Numbered from the stretch's first letter, positions 33,482-44,454 are shown. The stretch: 64,000 nt of DNA from Nocardiopsis metallicus (GCF_014201115.1 NZ_JACHDO010000001.1:4216001-4280000); one strand, 5' to 3'. Notes: generated by a model from the letters alone, not told the origin. Translations and numbers: made by a program.

Positions 33482-35383
33482 TCAGCCCGGGAAGGTCGGG
33501 GAGCTGCCCTCCACCACGTTCTTCCAGTTCAGGGGGTCGGTGGACACCCAGATGTTGCCGTCGTCCGAACCCGCGAGCAGGGGCTGGCCGGGTGCGCCGG
33601 AGATCGTGACCATCCCGGCGACCGGAGTGCCCGCGCTGGCGGCGGGCGTGCCGCCGTCCAGGGCGACGAACAGGGCCTGGGTGGTGCCGCCGTCGCGGCT
33701 GCCCAGGACGACCAGCTGGTCGCTGGAGCGCCAGGCCACCCCGGTGACGTCCTCCAGTTCCTGGTCCGCGAGGCTGATGAAGGAGCCGACCGAGACCTGG
33801 CCGTCCTCGCCCTCCACCACGCGTCCGACCTGGAGCGATCGCTGACCGTCCTGCTCGGTGACCACGGCGGCGCGGGTGCCGTCCCGGGAGATCCTGAAGT
33901 GCACCAGGGAGTGGTCCCGAAGCCCCCGGACCTCGGCCCGGACCACCTCGTCGCCGTCGCGGAGCAGCCACAGCGCGGTGTCCCCGGGGGCGGGCGGGTC
34001 CTGGCCACCCGTGCCGGTGGATACGGGTTCGTCCCCCGCCGGGGCGTCCTCCTCGTCCTCGTCGTCCTCGGAACGGCCGTCGTCCCTGGTCTCCTCGACC
34101 ACCCAGAGGTTGCCGTTCACGTCCCACGACAGCTCGGTGAACACGCCGTCGCTGAGGACCTCCCGGGGCTCGGCCCCCGCGCTGGCGAAGCTGGTGACGA
34201 CCTCGCTGCCGCCCAGGGTGATCCCCGCGACGGTGCTCTCGTCGAGCGAGACCGCGAACCGCTCCAGCGGGACGTCCCCGGTGCCCAGGGGGCCGGCTAC
34301 CCGCTCGGCGTCGTCGAAGGTGTCGGCTTCCCAGTCGGCCGCGGACCACAGCTGGCCGTCGTGCGTGAAGTACGCGCGGATGCCCGAGGCGGTGGCCCCG
34401 GGGCTCACCCTGGCCCAGTAGTCGCTGCCCGGGCGCGGCCGGTCGGAGCTGTCCCCGTCCGACTGCGGGAAGCTGACCTCCTCGCCGTTGATCTTGAGCG
34501 TGAACTCCTGGATCTCGGGCAGCTGGCGCAGGGTCCAGGCGATCTGGGCGCCCATGCTGTACTCGTCCGCGTCCGGCACCCCGGCGATGTTGATGACGGC
34601 GCGTTCGGCGTCGATCTCGGTGCGCGGGACCATGCCTTCGGGAAAGGCGGAGATCACGGCCGGGGCCAGCCAGTCGGTGGGGCCGCCGATGAGCTTGCGC
34701 AGCAGGCGTTCGGCCAGCTGGTCGGTGCTGACCGGCAGGTAGACCGGGTCCGGCACCAGGGCGGAGCCCGTCGGGTTGAAGTAATAGAGGTTGAACGGGC
34801 GGTAGGTGCGCTCGACGTCCAGCTGGCTGAGGATGATCTCGTCGGGCAGGTCCCGGATCCGCCACTCGCCCTCGGGGTCGCCGTCCTCACGGGCGAGGGT
34901 GAAGGTCTCCTCCAGCATGGTGCCGGTCTCGGCCGGAACGTACTTGCCGCTCTCGTCGATGCTGGCCATCTCGTTGCTGCGGATGCGCACGGTGGCGCTG
35001 AGGCCGTCGGTGGAGATCTCCGAGTCCAGGTCCACCGCGTCCTGGTCGGAGAAGACCCGTACCGCGCCGTCCGGGGACCAGTCCTCGCTCATCTCGGGAA
35101 GCATGTAGCTGCGGGCGGCCTTGTGGTCCTCCTCGAAACTGCCGAGGTCCTTGAGGAAGCCGTCGATCAGGCCTTCGGGCTCGACGCCGGGCTGCGGCCC
35201 GGCGGGCAGCAGGCGCACGTAGCCGCCGTAGGGATCGCCGGTGCTGTCTCCACCCTCGCCGGGGACGACGGGGCCGGTCATGGGTACGCTCGCGCAGGCC
35301 GCCAGAGACACGCAGGCGAGCGCTCCGGCGGCAGCGGTACGCGCGACCCGGGCCAGGCGTCCGGGGCTTGCCACGTCGCTCAC
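33482..35383 (-). CDS. lpqB: Lipoprotein LpqB
   Basis: LpqB is the accessory lipoprotein of the MtrAB system; it interacts with the MtrB sensor domain. The 633-aa protein has a lipobox SLAAC (Cys30), a GerMN/sporulation-type domain (about 200-330) and a C-terminal beta-propeller-like region. The GTG at 35383 has GGAGGAGG 4 nt upstream and overlaps the mtrB stop (GTGA), so it is translationally coupled. An acidic low-complexity stretch (about 445-460) interrupts the propeller. Confidence 0.93.
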   Translation of the reverse strand: MSDVASPGRLARVARTAAAGALACVSLAACASVPMTGPVVPGEGGDSTGDPYGGYVRLLPAGPQPGVEPEGLIDGFLKDLGSFEEDHKAARSYMLPEMSEDWSPDGAVRVFSDQDAVDLDSEISTDGLSATVRIRSNEMASIDESGKYVPAETGTMLEETFTLAREDGDPEGEWRIRDLPDEIILSQLDVERTYRPFNLYYFNPTGSALVPDPVYLPVSTDQLAERLLRKLIGGPTDWLAPAVISAFPEGMVPRTEIDAERAVINIAGVPDADEYSMGAQIAWTLRQLPEIQEFTLKINGEEVSFPQSDGDSSDRPRPGSDYWARVSPGATASGIRAYFTHDGQLWSAADWEADTFDDAERVAGPLGTGDVPLERFAVSLDESTVAGITLGGSEVVTSFASAGAEPREVLSDGVFTELSWDVNGNLWVVEETRDDGRSEDDEDEEDAPAGDEPVSTGTGGQDPPAPGDTALWLLRDGDEVVRAEVRGLRDHSLVHFRISRDGTRAAVVTEQDGQRSLQVGRVVEGEDGQVSVGSFISLADQELEDVTGVAWRSSDQLVVLGSRDGGTTQALFVALDGGTPAASAGTPVAGMVTISGAPGQPLLAGSDDGNIWVSTDPLNWKNVVEGSSPTFPG

Positions 35384-37302
35384 AGCGCCTCCTCCTCGTC
35401 GGCTCCGGGCCGTCCCCGGTCGGGGCTCCCGGTTCTGTCCGCGCCTGTTCCCGTTCCCGCGGCGGGTCCGGAGCCGCTTGCGCCGTCCTTGGCGCCGCCG
35501 CCCTTGGCCCCGGCCGTAGCGGCGGCAGCGGCGGCAGCGGCGGCAGCGGCGGCAGCGGCGGCAGCGGCGGTTCCAGGGGTTCCGCCGTCCTTGTCGCCGA
35601 AGGCCGTGAAGTTGCGCCCCAGGGCGATCTCCGGCGGGACCAGCGGCAGCGGGGACCCGCGCAGCTCGGCCCCGGAGCGGCGGGGCAGGGACAGCCGGAA
35701 CTGCGAGCCCTGGCCCGGCAGGCCCCACGCCTGGAGCCAGCCGCCGTGCAGGGTGGCGTCCTCCTTTGCGATGGACAGGCCCAGGCCGGTACCGCCGGTG
35801 GTGCGCACCCGGGAGTAGTCGGCGCGCCAGAAGCGGTCGAAGCACAGGTGCTCCTCCCCCTCCTTGAGCCCCACCCCGTAGTCGCGCACGGCCACGGCGA
35901 TGGCGTCGCGGTCACCGGCGGCGGCGACCACCACGTCGCGCCCCTCGCTGTGCTCGATGGCGTTGACCACGAGGTTGCGCAGGATGCGGTTGATCCGACG
36001 GGTGTCGAACTCGGCCACGCAGGGTTCGGCGGGCAGGCGCAGGACCACCTTGATGCCGCGGCGCTCGGCGATCTGCTCGGCGTCGCCCACGGCCTTCATC
36101 ACCGAGTCGCGGATGTCCGCCGACTCGATGCCCAGGGTGGCGGCCCCGGCGTCGTGGCGGCTGATCTCCAGCAGGTCCGCGAGGAGCTCCTCGAACCGCT
36201 CCACCTGGCTCTGCAGAAGCTCCACGGAGCGCCGCTGGGAGGGGTCGAGCTCCTCCCGGTCGTCGAAGAGCAGGTCGCCGGCCATCCGGATGGTGGTGAG
36301 CGGGGTGCGCAGCTCGTGCGAGACGTCGGAGACGAACTGGCGTTGGAGCTTGGACAGCTCCTCCAGCTCCTGGATCTTCTCCTGCAGGTTGCCCGCCATG
36401 TCGTTGAAGGACATCGCGAGCCGGGCGAGGTCGTCCTCGCCCTGCACCGTCATGCGTTCGGTGAGGTCGCCCGCGGCCAGGCGCTCGGCCGACTGCGCGG
36501 CGGAGCGCACCGGGGTGACCACCAGGCGGGTGATCATGAACGCGATCAGCCCGAGGAGGATCACCAGCAGTACCGCGACCAGCGCGACCGTGCCCTGGAC
36601 CAGGTCCAGGATCTCCTGCTCGTGCTGGAGCGGGAAGATGTAGTACAGCTCGTAGGCGTGGGTGAGCTGGGCGCCCACGACCAGGGCCGGTTCGGTCGAA
36701 CCGTCCTCCATGTCGATGCGCGTGTACGTGTGGTACTGCTGGTCGAACACCTCGGACTGGCGGACCTGTTCGATCAGGCGCGGCGGGACGCTGCCCTCGC
36801 CGGTGGCCCAGCCGAGCTCGTCGCTCACCGAGGGCAGGATGAACACGCTGTAGAGCCCGGTGTCACCGCTGCGGCTGGTCAGCTCGCTGGCGATGTTGTT
36901 CAGCAGCCGGTTGCGGTCGCCGATCTCGTTTTCCTGGAGCTCCACGAGCGCGTAGTTGAGCCCCGCGCGGTGGTCGTTGACCGCCGCGTTGATCTTGGCG
37001 TCCAGCAGACCGCCGCGCACCTCGGAGATCAGCACGTATCCCAGCCCCGCCATGACCAGCAGGGACAGGACCAGGGTCGTGCTGATGACCCGCAGGTGCA
37101 GCGAACGGCGCCAGTTGGTGTGCACCCCGCGCACCAGCGCGCGGGCGGCGCGCTGGGCGAGGAGGTAAGCCCTGGTCAGGCCGGTGTTGTTGTCACGCCA
37201 GCCGCCGGAGCCGTCTCCGGCCGCGGGCAGCCCGGAGGCGGGGACGGAGCGATCCCCTTCGGGGTCGTTGCCCCGCCCCTCCTCGGGTTCGGACGCGGTC
37301 AT
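35380..37302 (-). CDS. mtrB: Sensor histidine kinase MtrB
   Basis: MtrB senses the envelope state and phosphorylates MtrA. The 640-aa protein has two membrane segments (about 70-95 and 235-260) flanking a sensor domain, a HAMP linker, the phospho-acceptor His in VSDVSHELRTPLTTIRMAGD, and an HATPase domain with NAIEHSEGRD, DYGVGL and GGTGLGLSIAKED. The C-terminal about 60 residues form a disordered tail with a long Ala run coded by a 9-bp repeat. It starts 16 bp after mtrA and overlaps lpqB by 4 bp. Confidence 0.96.
   Translation of the reverse strand: MTASEPEEGRGNDPEGDRSVPASGLPAAGDGSGGWRDNNTGLTRAYLLAQRAARALVRGVHTNWRRSLHLRVISTTLVLSLLVMAGLGYVLISEVRGGLLDAKINAAVNDHRAGLNYALVELQENEIGDRNRLLNNIASELTSRSGDTGLYSVFILPSVSDELGWATGEGSVPPRLIEQVRQSEVFDQQYHTYTRIDMEDGSTEPALVVGAQLTHAYELYYIFPLQHEQEILDLVQGTVALVAVLLVILLGLIAFMITRLVVTPVRSAAQSAERLAAGDLTERMTVQGEDDLARLAMSFNDMAGNLQEKIQELEELSKLQRQFVSDVSHELRTPLTTIRMAGDLLFDDREELDPSQRRSVELLQSQVERFEELLADLLEISRHDAGAATLGIESADIRDSVMKAVGDAEQIAERRGIKVVLRLPAEPCVAEFDTRRINRILRNLVVNAIEHSEGRDVVVAAAGDRDAIAVAVRDYGVGLKEGEEHLCFDRFWRADYSRVRTTGGTGLGLSIAKEDATLHGGWLQAWGLPGQGSQFRLSLPRRSGAELRGSPLPLVPPEIALGRNFTAFGDKDGGTPGTAAAAAAAAAAAAAAAAATAGAKGGGAKDGASGSGPAAGTGTGADRTGSPDRGRPGADEEEAL
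35518..35571. repeat. 9-bp coding minisatellite (poly-Ala tract of MtrB)
   Basis: AGCGGCGGC (plus strand) occurs six times in tandem, the last with one change. On the minus strand it encodes about 18 alanines near the MtrB C-terminus. Copy-number change would keep the frame. Confidence 0.9.
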
Positions 37303-37318
37303 GTGGGTCCCGGAGGGC

Positions 37319-37996
37319 TCAGGCGGTTCCGGCCTTGTAGCCGACGCCGCGAACGGTCACGACGACCTCGGGGTGCTCCGGGTCCTTCTCGATCTTGGCG
37401 CGCAGGCGCTGCACGTGCACGTTGACCAGGCGCGTGTCGGCGGCGTGGCGGTAGCCCCAGACCTGCTCCAGCAGGACCTCGCGGGTGAAGACCTGGCGCG
37501 GCTTGCGGGCCAGGGCGACCAGGAGGTCGAACTCCAGCGGGGTGAGGCTGATCTGCTCGCCGTCGCGGCGTACGGCGTGCCCGGCGACGTCGATGGTGAT
37601 GTCACCGATCTGGAGGACCTCGGGCGCGGGCTCCTCGGTCCGGCGCAGCCGCACGCGCACGCGGGCCACGAGCTCCTTGGGCTTGAAGGGCTTGACGATG
37701 TAGTCGTCGGCGCCCGACTCCAGGCCGAGGACGACGTCGACGGTGTCGCTCTTGGCGGTGAGCATGACGATGGGAACCCCGGACTCGGCACGGATCTGAC
37801 GGCACACGTCGATCCCGTCGGCCCCGGGCAGCATCAGATCGAGGAGGACCAGGTCGGGTTTGGTCTCGCGGAAGGCCTCCAGAGCCTTGTCCCCGTCGTG
37901 AACGAACGAGGGCTCGAACCCTTCACCCCGCAACACGATGCCCAGCATCTCGGCGAGGGCGAGGTCATCGTCGACAACCAGTACACGTCCCTTCAT
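37319..37996 (-). CDS. mtrA: DNA-binding response regulator MtrA
   Basis: MtrA is the OmpR-family regulator of cell-wall and development genes. The 225-aa product has a receiver domain (VLVVDDDLALAEMLG at the N-terminus, phospho-acceptor Asp in VLLDLMLPG, Lys in DYIVKPFKPKEL) and a C-terminal winged helix (SLTPLEFDLLVALARKP). The ATG at 37996 was chosen as the conserved N-terminus MKGRVLVVDDD; the open frame upstream is not family-like. First gene of mtrA-mtrB-lpqB. Confidence 0.96.
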   Translation of the reverse strand: MKGRVLVVDDDLALAEMLGIVLRGEGFEPSFVHDGDKALEAFRETKPDLVLLDLMLPGADGIDVCRQIRAESGVPIVMLTAKSDTVDVVLGLESGADDYIVKPFKPKELVARVRVRLRRTEEPAPEVLQIGDITIDVAGHAVRRDGEQISLTPLEFDLLVALARKPRQVFTREVLLEQVWGYRHAADTRLVNVHVQRLRAKIEKDPEHPEVVVTVRGVGYKAGTA

Positions 37997-38455
37997 CGGC
38001 GTATCCGGCGCCAGGTGTCCGCCACCGCCTTGTGGGCGGGGGGAGTTCCGGCGCCTACTCCTCTCTCCTGGAACACTCAAGCGGCGTCAGTGGTCGGTGC
38101 CCGTGTTCCCCGACTCCCGGGGGACACTCCCCTGCCGCGGGGAACTGCGTTTCGTCTCCCCCAACCTTGCCAGCTTCGGACGGTGTTGGAAGAGCGGTCA
38201 GCGGTGTTGGGCCCTTATGAACCGATTTCGGTCACCGGCGGCGTCGTCCCTGGCGAAGAAGGCCCGGAAAGCTTCGTGACTTGGCCGGTTGGTAACAGAA
38301 AGCATACAAAAGGAATGAAGTGCGTGGGTTGTCGTGGGACACACTCCAACGCCACTGAGAAGCGGTGGAACCGGCCGGTAGGTTGGTTTCCGACAGGTCA
38401 GAATTGGCGCGAAAACGCTTGCGCACAGTAACCGAGCCTCATGGAGGGCAGGCAG
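37997..38455. other. Divergent promoter region between mtrA and the multi-TM gene cluster
   Basis: 459 bp with no credible gene. A relatively AT-rich patch (38270-38320) holds GGTAAC, and CAGTAACCG occurs just before the plus-strand gene (38427-38435). GTAAC-type half-sites resemble MtrA recognition sequences, so autoregulation is possible. Direct repeats CGGTGTTGG occur at about 38180-38210. Confidence 0.4.
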
Positions 38456-40042
38456 ATGAGCCAGGAGGACGGCCACCGGGAGGGGTCGGGAGACGGCCCC
38501 GAGGTTCAAGGGCCGCCCGAGTCCGCGGACTCCACCGGGGCGGGCGGATGGGCCGCCCCCGGTCAGGGCTCAGCCCCGTCCTCTCCCGAGGGGAGCCGGA
38601 GCGCTCCCCCGAGCTCCGGCCAACCCGGCTACGGACCGCCAGAACCCCCGCCGGGGTACGCGCCGCCCCAGGGTTACGGCGGGCAGGGTTACGGCGGGCA
38701 GGCCTACGGACCCCAGGGGCAGGGCACTCCCCCGGGCTACGGCGCCCCCGGCTACGGGCCCCGTGAGCAGGTCGGCGCCCCCGGCTACGGCACTCCCGGT
38801 TACGGGCCGCCTCACGGCCAGGGCGTTCCCTCCGGCTACGGCCAGCAGGGATACGGCGCCCCCGGTTACAGCGCACCGGGCTACGGCGCCCCCGGTCAAG
38901 GCACTCCCGGCTACGGACCTCACGGTCAGGGCGGTCCGCCCCCGGGTTACGGTCCCCCCGGCCAGGGCGGCCCCTCCGGCTACGGCCCCCACGGGCAGAG
39001 CGCGCAGGGACCGAGTCCGCAGCCCATCAAGACCGGAGTGGTCGCGCTCCGGCCGATGACGCTCGGCGACATCTTCAACGGTGCGTTCAGCTACATCCGC
39101 GACAACCCGCGGACCACCTTCGTGCTGGCCCTGGTGGTCATGGCGATCGCGAGCAGCGTGAGCGCGATCGCCTCGGCCCTGCTACCCGCGGAGACCCTCA
39201 CCTCGTTCGACGAGATCCTGGCGGATCCCGCCGCCCTCGACCCCGACGACCCCATTTTCCAGACATCGCCGCTGGTCAGTCTGCTGAGCTTGGTCGGCGG
39301 CCTGATCACCCTGGTCGGCGGGGCCATCCTGCTCGGCCTGCTCGCAGCGGTCGTGGCCATGGCGGTGCTCGGCCGACGGCTCACCGTCGCCGAGGCGTGG
39401 GAGGCCGTGCGCGGCCAGGTCGGCTCGATCATCGGCCTCGCCTTCATCAAGCTCGGCATGCAGATCATCATGGCCATCGTCTTCTTCATCGCGATGATGA
39501 TCGTGGTCTTCGTCGCCGTACTCCTCAGCTTCGCGTTCCAGAGCTTCGGGGCGGCCGTCGCCGTCGGCCTGCTGATCGTCCTTGTGGGGATCGCGGCCGT
39601 CGCAGCCCCGGCCCTGTGGATCTGGATCCGGCTCTACTACGCCATGCCGCTGGTCGTGCTGGAGCGGCTCGGCCCCTTCCAGGCCATCGCCCGTTCCTGG
39701 CGCCTGTCCCAGGGCGCCTGGTGGCGCACGTTCGGCTACTGGCTGCTGGCCCTGCTGATCGTGTTCGTGGTGAACCTGATCCTGGGTCTGCCGTTCGGTG
39801 TGGTCCTCGGCTTCGACGTCCTCCCGTACGGGGACTACGGGGTGGTCGTCACCGCGGTGATCTCCTACGTGATCACCGTGCTGGTCTACGCCCTCACCCA
39901 GCCCTTCCTGGCGGGGGTGAACACCCTGCTCTACCTCGACCTGCGGATGCGCCGCGAGGGCCTGGACCTGCACCTGCAGCAGGCCGCGCAGCAGGGTCAG
40001 GCCGTCGGCTCGGAGATCTTCCTGCCGAGGTACCGCACGTGA
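38456..40042 (+). CDS. Gly/Pro/Tyr-rich multi-TM protein (GPDPase membrane-domain-like)
   Basis: A 528-aa protein. Residues about 40-185 are low complexity (GYGAPGYG-type repeats with Pro and Gln). From about 190 it reads KTGVVALRPMTLGDIFNGAF, a start typical of proteins related to the glycerophosphodiester phosphodiesterase membrane domain, followed by about six membrane segments. No catalytic phosphodiesterase domain is present. The function is unknown. ATG 38456 has GGAGG 8 nt upstream. It overlaps the next gene by 4 bp and heads a coupled cluster divergent from mtrA. Confidence 0.8.
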   Translation: MSQEDGHREGSGDGPEVQGPPESADSTGAGGWAAPGQGSAPSSPEGSRSAPPSSGQPGYGPPEPPPGYAPPQGYGGQGYGGQAYGPQGQGTPPGYGAPGYGPREQVGAPGYGTPGYGPPHGQGVPSGYGQQGYGAPGYSAPGYGAPGQGTPGYGPHGQGGPPPGYGPPGQGGPSGYGPHGQSAQGPSPQPIKTGVVALRPMTLGDIFNGAFSYIRDNPRTTFVLALVVMAIASSVSAIASALLPAETLTSFDEILADPAALDPDDPIFQTSPLVSLLSLVGGLITLVGGAILLGLLAAVVAMAVLGRRLTVAEAWEAVRGQVGSIIGLAFIKLGMQIIMAIVFFIAMMIVVFVAVLLSFAFQSFGAAVAVGLLIVLVGIAAVAAPALWIWIRLYYAMPLVVLERLGPFQAIARSWRLSQGAWWRTFGYWLLALLIVFVVNLILGLPFGVVLGFDVLPYGDYGVVVTAVISYVITVLVYALTQPFLAGVNTLLYLDLRMRREGLDLHLQQAAQQGQAVGSEIFLPRYRT

Positions 40043-40764
40043 GTCCCCTCCACGCCGCTCCCCTGGAGGTGACCCGGGAGGAGGGTCGCCGCCGTGCGAT
40101 CGAGGAGCTGTCCGACCCGGTCTACGGGCAGAACGAGCCCTCCCTGCTGGACCGCCTCCTCATGTGGCTCGGCGAGTTCCTGGACTGGCTGGGCCGGGCG
40201 GGCGAGGGGGTCGTCCCCGGCGGCTGGCTCCTGGCCGGCGTGCTCCTGGTGGTCCTGGTACTGGTCGTCGCCATGATCTTCTACCTGCGCCCCTCCCGGA
40301 ACCGCCGGGTCGAGGCGCCGCTGCACGAGGGCGAGGTCCGCACCGCCGCCGACCACCGCGCGCTCTCCGAACGCGCCGAGGCCGCCGGTGACTTCGCCGC
40401 GGCGGTGACCGAGCGGCTACGCGCGATCAGCGTGGACCTGGAGGACCGGGTGATCATCTCCCCCAAGGCCGGGCGGACCGCCACCGAACTCGCCGCCGAG
40501 GCCGCCCGGACACTGCCCGGCGAGGCCGAGGGCCTGCGCGAGGGAGCCCGCATCTTCAACGACGTGGCCTACGGCGACCGCGCCGCGACCGCCGACACCG
40601 CCCGGTTCATGCGTGAACTGGACGGACGGCTGAGCACGGCCCGCCCGGTCCTCAGCGAACCGGTGCCCGCCGGGGGCGCTCCGACCGGCCCCGCCGAACC
40701 GCCGGGCCAGCACAGCGGCCCGGCCCCCACCGACAACCAGCCGTACGACGAAGGGCGACGATGA
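40039..40764 (+). CDS. DUF4129-domain membrane protein
   Basis: A 241-aa protein with one membrane segment (about 58-82, GGWLLAGVLLVVLVLVVAMI) and a cytoplasmic C-terminal DUF4129 domain (about 110-205, EAAGDFAAAVTERLRAISVDLEDR). The GTG start overlaps the preceding stop (GTGA), and its own stop overlaps the next ATG (ATGA). In actinobacteria this family always sits with DUF4350, MoxR and DUF58 genes; a link to transglutaminase-like or protease systems is suggested but unproven. Confidence 0.85.
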   Translation: MSPLHAAPLEVTREEGRRRAIEELSDPVYGQNEPSLLDRLLMWLGEFLDWLGRAGEGVVPGGWLLAGVLLVVLVLVVAMIFYLRPSRNRRVEAPLHEGEVRTAADHRALSERAEAAGDFAAAVTERLRAISVDLEDRVIISPKAGRTATELAAEAARTLPGEAEGLREGARIFNDVAYGDRAATADTARFMRELDGRLSTARPVLSEPVPAGGAPTGPAEPPGQHSGPAPTDNQPYDEGRR

Positions 40765-41975
40765 CGACCACCGCGCCGCCCGAGCCGCGGTCCCAGGCGA
40801 CGACCGGCCCTGCCCGGCCAGCGGCCCCCGGCGGCTCCGCAGCCGGACGCCTGTGGCGTGCCAGCAGGCTGCCGCTGGCCGCGTTCACCCTGCTGGTCGT
40901 CGTGGCGGTCCTGGTCTCGCTGGGCCGGGAGCCGTTCCCCTCCGGCTACCTGGAGCCCCAGAACCCCGAACCCAACGGTTCACGCGCGCTGGTGCGGCTG
41001 CTCGAGCAGGACGCGAACGTCACCGTCACCCGCGGCTCCGAGGCGGCGGCACGGGCCGTGGAGCGGGCGGGGGACGACACCGTACTGGTGCTCTTCCTCG
41101 ACCACCGGCTGCTCCCCGAGGAGCTGGACGCCCTGGCCGAGTTGGAGGCCGACACCGTGCTGGTGCAGCCCTCCCTGCGCTCCCTGAACACCTTCGCGCC
41201 CGGGACCGACGTGACCGGTCGGGCCCACGAGGGGCGCACCCTCGAACCCGGCTCCGACTGCGAGCTGCCCGCCGCGTCCGCCGCCGGTGACGCCGGGGTG
41301 GTCGGCGAGCTGTACTCGGCAGAGCCCGGGACCGAGGCCCTGGGCTGCTACCCGGCCGACGGCGGTTCCGCCCTGCTCCAGGTGACCGCGCCGGACGGCA
41401 CCACCACGACGCTGCTGGGCACCGGTGCCCCGCTGACCAACCGGGACCTGGACTCGGCGGGCAACGCCTCGCTGATGCTGAACCTGCTCGCCGCCGAGGA
41501 CGTGGTCTGGTTGCGACCGGACCCGCCCGAGGAGATCGGCAGCGCCACCCTGTGGGAGCTCGTCCCGTCGGGGCTGCGCTGGTCCCTGGTCCCGCTGGCG
41601 CTCACCCTGTTGCTGTTCGCCCTCTGGCGCGGGCGGCGGATGGGCGCGCTCGTACCGGAATCCCTGCCCGTGGTGGTGCGGGCCGCGGAGACCACCGAGG
41701 GCCGGGCGGGGCTCTACCAGTCCCGCCAGGCGCGCGACCGTGCGGTCTCGGCGCTGCGGGAGGGCTTCCTGGAGCGTTCGCTGCCCAAGCTGGGCCTGCG
41801 CCGGGACGCCGGACCGGAGGCGGTCGTGGCCGCGGTGGCGGCCCGCAGCGGGGACGACCCGCAGACCCTGTGGCCGCTCCTGTACCCGGCCCAGCGGGAC
41901 CCGTACGCGGCGAACGACGACGCGATGCTGCGGCTCGCCGGGGAGATCGACCAGCTCGCCGGGAGGCTGCGGTGA
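40761..41975 (+). CDS. DUF4350-domain membrane protein
   Basis: A 404-aa protein with membrane segments at about 38-57 and 285-305. Between them is an extracytoplasmic DUF4350 domain (about 65-270; PNGSRALVRLLEQDANVTVTRG), a GATase-like fold that in this family lacks known catalysis. The cytoplasmic tail is helical. It is coupled to the preceding gene by ATGA overlap, and forms part of the MoxR/DUF58 cluster. Confidence 0.85.
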   Translation: MTTTAPPEPRSQATTGPARPAAPGGSAAGRLWRASRLPLAAFTLLVVVAVLVSLGREPFPSGYLEPQNPEPNGSRALVRLLEQDANVTVTRGSEAAARAVERAGDDTVLVLFLDHRLLPEELDALAELEADTVLVQPSLRSLNTFAPGTDVTGRAHEGRTLEPGSDCELPAASAAGDAGVVGELYSAEPGTEALGCYPADGGSALLQVTAPDGTTTTLLGTGAPLTNRDLDSAGNASLMLNLLAAEDVVWLRPDPPEEIGSATLWELVPSGLRWSLVPLALTLLLFALWRGRRMGALVPESLPVVVRAAETTEGRAGLYQSRQARDRAVSALREGFLERSLPKLGLRRDAGPEAVVAAVAARSGDDPQTLWPLLYPAQRDPYAANDDAMLRLAGEIDQLAGRLR

Positions 41976-42099
41976 TCCCCGGCAGCAGCCGCTCACCGCT
42001 CGACCGTGGGCCGAACGGCCGCGAGCCGCACAGATGTGAGCCGCACAGACCCGAACAGACCCATGGGGTCACTGACGTATCGAGAGAGGTAGACGGCAC

Positions 42100-42103
<4 letters not shown>
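41972..42103 (+). CDS. Possible 43-codon ORF bridging DUF4350 and MoxR genes
   Basis: A GTG overlaps the DUF4350 stop (GTGA) and the frame runs to a TGA that overlaps the MoxR GTG in the same way. The product would be basic and hydrophilic with a duplicated EPHR. Third-position G/C is about 74%, below the neighbours, and there are three AGA codons, so it may only be a reinitiation spacer. It also contains the direct repeat GAGCCGCACAGA (42023 and 42038). Confidence 0.3.
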
Positions 42104-43082
<979 letters not shown>

Positions 43083-43083
<1 letters not shown>

Positions 43084-44381
43084 TGGTGGTCACCGGCCGG
43101 GCCGCACTGCTGGCGCTCCTCGCGACGGGAGCGGTGGCGATATCCGGCGATATCGGCGGGACCGTCACCTACCTTTCCGTGGGCCTGGTGCTGGTCCTGG
43201 TCGCGTTGGACGTGCTGTTGGCGACCGGCCCGCGGAAGCTGCGCCTGTCCCGGGAGGGTGACACCTCGCTGCGCCTGGGTGAGACCGCCGAGGTGTCCGT
43301 GACCGTCTCCAACCCGACGAAGCGGCGGCTGCGCGGTTCGGTCCGCGACGCCTGGCCGCCGAGCTCGCACTCCTCCCCCAGGGTCCAGCCGCTGCTGGTG
43401 GGCGCCGGGGAGCGCCGTCGTGTGCGGACCGCGCTCACTCCCACGCGCCGCGGTGACGCCCGCTCCGCCGGAGTGACGGTGCGCAGCGTCGGCCCGCTCG
43501 GGCTGGCCGGCCGACAGCGCACGCTCCAGGCCCCCTGGACCGTACGGGTCCTGCCGCCGTTCCACAGCCGCAGGCACCTGCCGGGCAAGCTGTCCCGGCT
43601 GCGCGAGCTGGATGGCCAGCACACCGCGATGGTGCGCGGGCAGGGCAGTGAGTTCGACTCGCTGCGCGACTACGTGCCCGGCGACGACGTGCGCTCCATC
43701 GACTGGCGGGCGACCGCCCGCGACGACGGCGTGGTCGTGCGCACGTGGCGGCCCGAACGGGACCGGCGCATCCTCATCGTGCTGGACACCGGGCGAACCT
43801 CGGCCGGGCGGGTGGGCGACACCCCGAGGCTGGACCACGCCATGGACGCCGCGCTGCTGCTGACCGCGCTGGCGGGCAAGGCGGGCGACCGGGTGGACTT
43901 CATGGCCTACGACCGCGCGGTGCGCGCTCAGGTGAAGGCCTCGGGCAAGGGCAGCCAGGTCAACCGGGTGGTGGAGGCGATGGCCCCGCTGGAGGCCGAA
44001 CTGGTGGAGTCGGACCCGGCGGGCCTGGTCAGCGCGGTGCTGACCCAGGGCCGGGCCCGCAAGCTGGTGGTACTGCTGACCGACCTCAACGCCACCTCCC
44101 TGGAGGAGGGGCTGCTGCCGAGGCTGCCGCTGCTGTCCTCCCACCACCTGCTGATGGTGGCGGGGATCCAGGATCCGCAGGTCGAGGAGATGGCGGCGGA
44201 ACGGGGTAGCGCCGGGGCCCTGTACCGGGCGGCATCCGCCGAGCGCACCCTCAGCGAACGCCGCCGGATCAGCGCGGAACTGCGGAAGATGGGCGCCGAG
44301 GTCGTGGACGCGGACCCCGAGCACATCGCCCCGGCGCTGGCCGACGCGTACATCAACCTGAAGGCTCAGGGGCGGCTGTAG
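43083..44381 (+). CDS. DUF58-domain protein (vWA-like), partner of MoxR
   Basis: A 432-aa protein. Two hydrophobic segments at the N-terminus (about 5-50) anchor it; a beta-rich middle follows; the DUF58 signature RDYVPGDDVRSIDWRATAR (about 198-216) precedes a vWA-like domain with IVLDTGRTS. The ATG overlaps the MoxR stop (TGATG). It ends the coupled cluster; a hairpin follows within 25 bp. Confidence 0.9.
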
Positions 44382-44403
44382 GAAGTCGCGGGAAGACGTT
44401 GTG

Positions 44404-44434
44404 GAGGCGCTCTCCCCCGGTGGGAGGGCGCCTC
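44404..44434 (+). terminator. Terminator after the DUF58 gene
   Basis: A 13-bp stem with one G-U pair (44404-44416 with 44422-44434, loop CCGGT), followed by TCTCGT. It separates the conserved cluster from the STAND gene. Confidence 0.65.
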
Positions 44435-44454
44435 TCTCGTGCATGATGGGCGTC

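Noticed and set aside
44401..44454. STAND gene start at 44401
   Set aside because: The extra N-terminus would be encoded by the DUF58 terminator hairpin; the ATG at 44455 is shared with the truncated relative.
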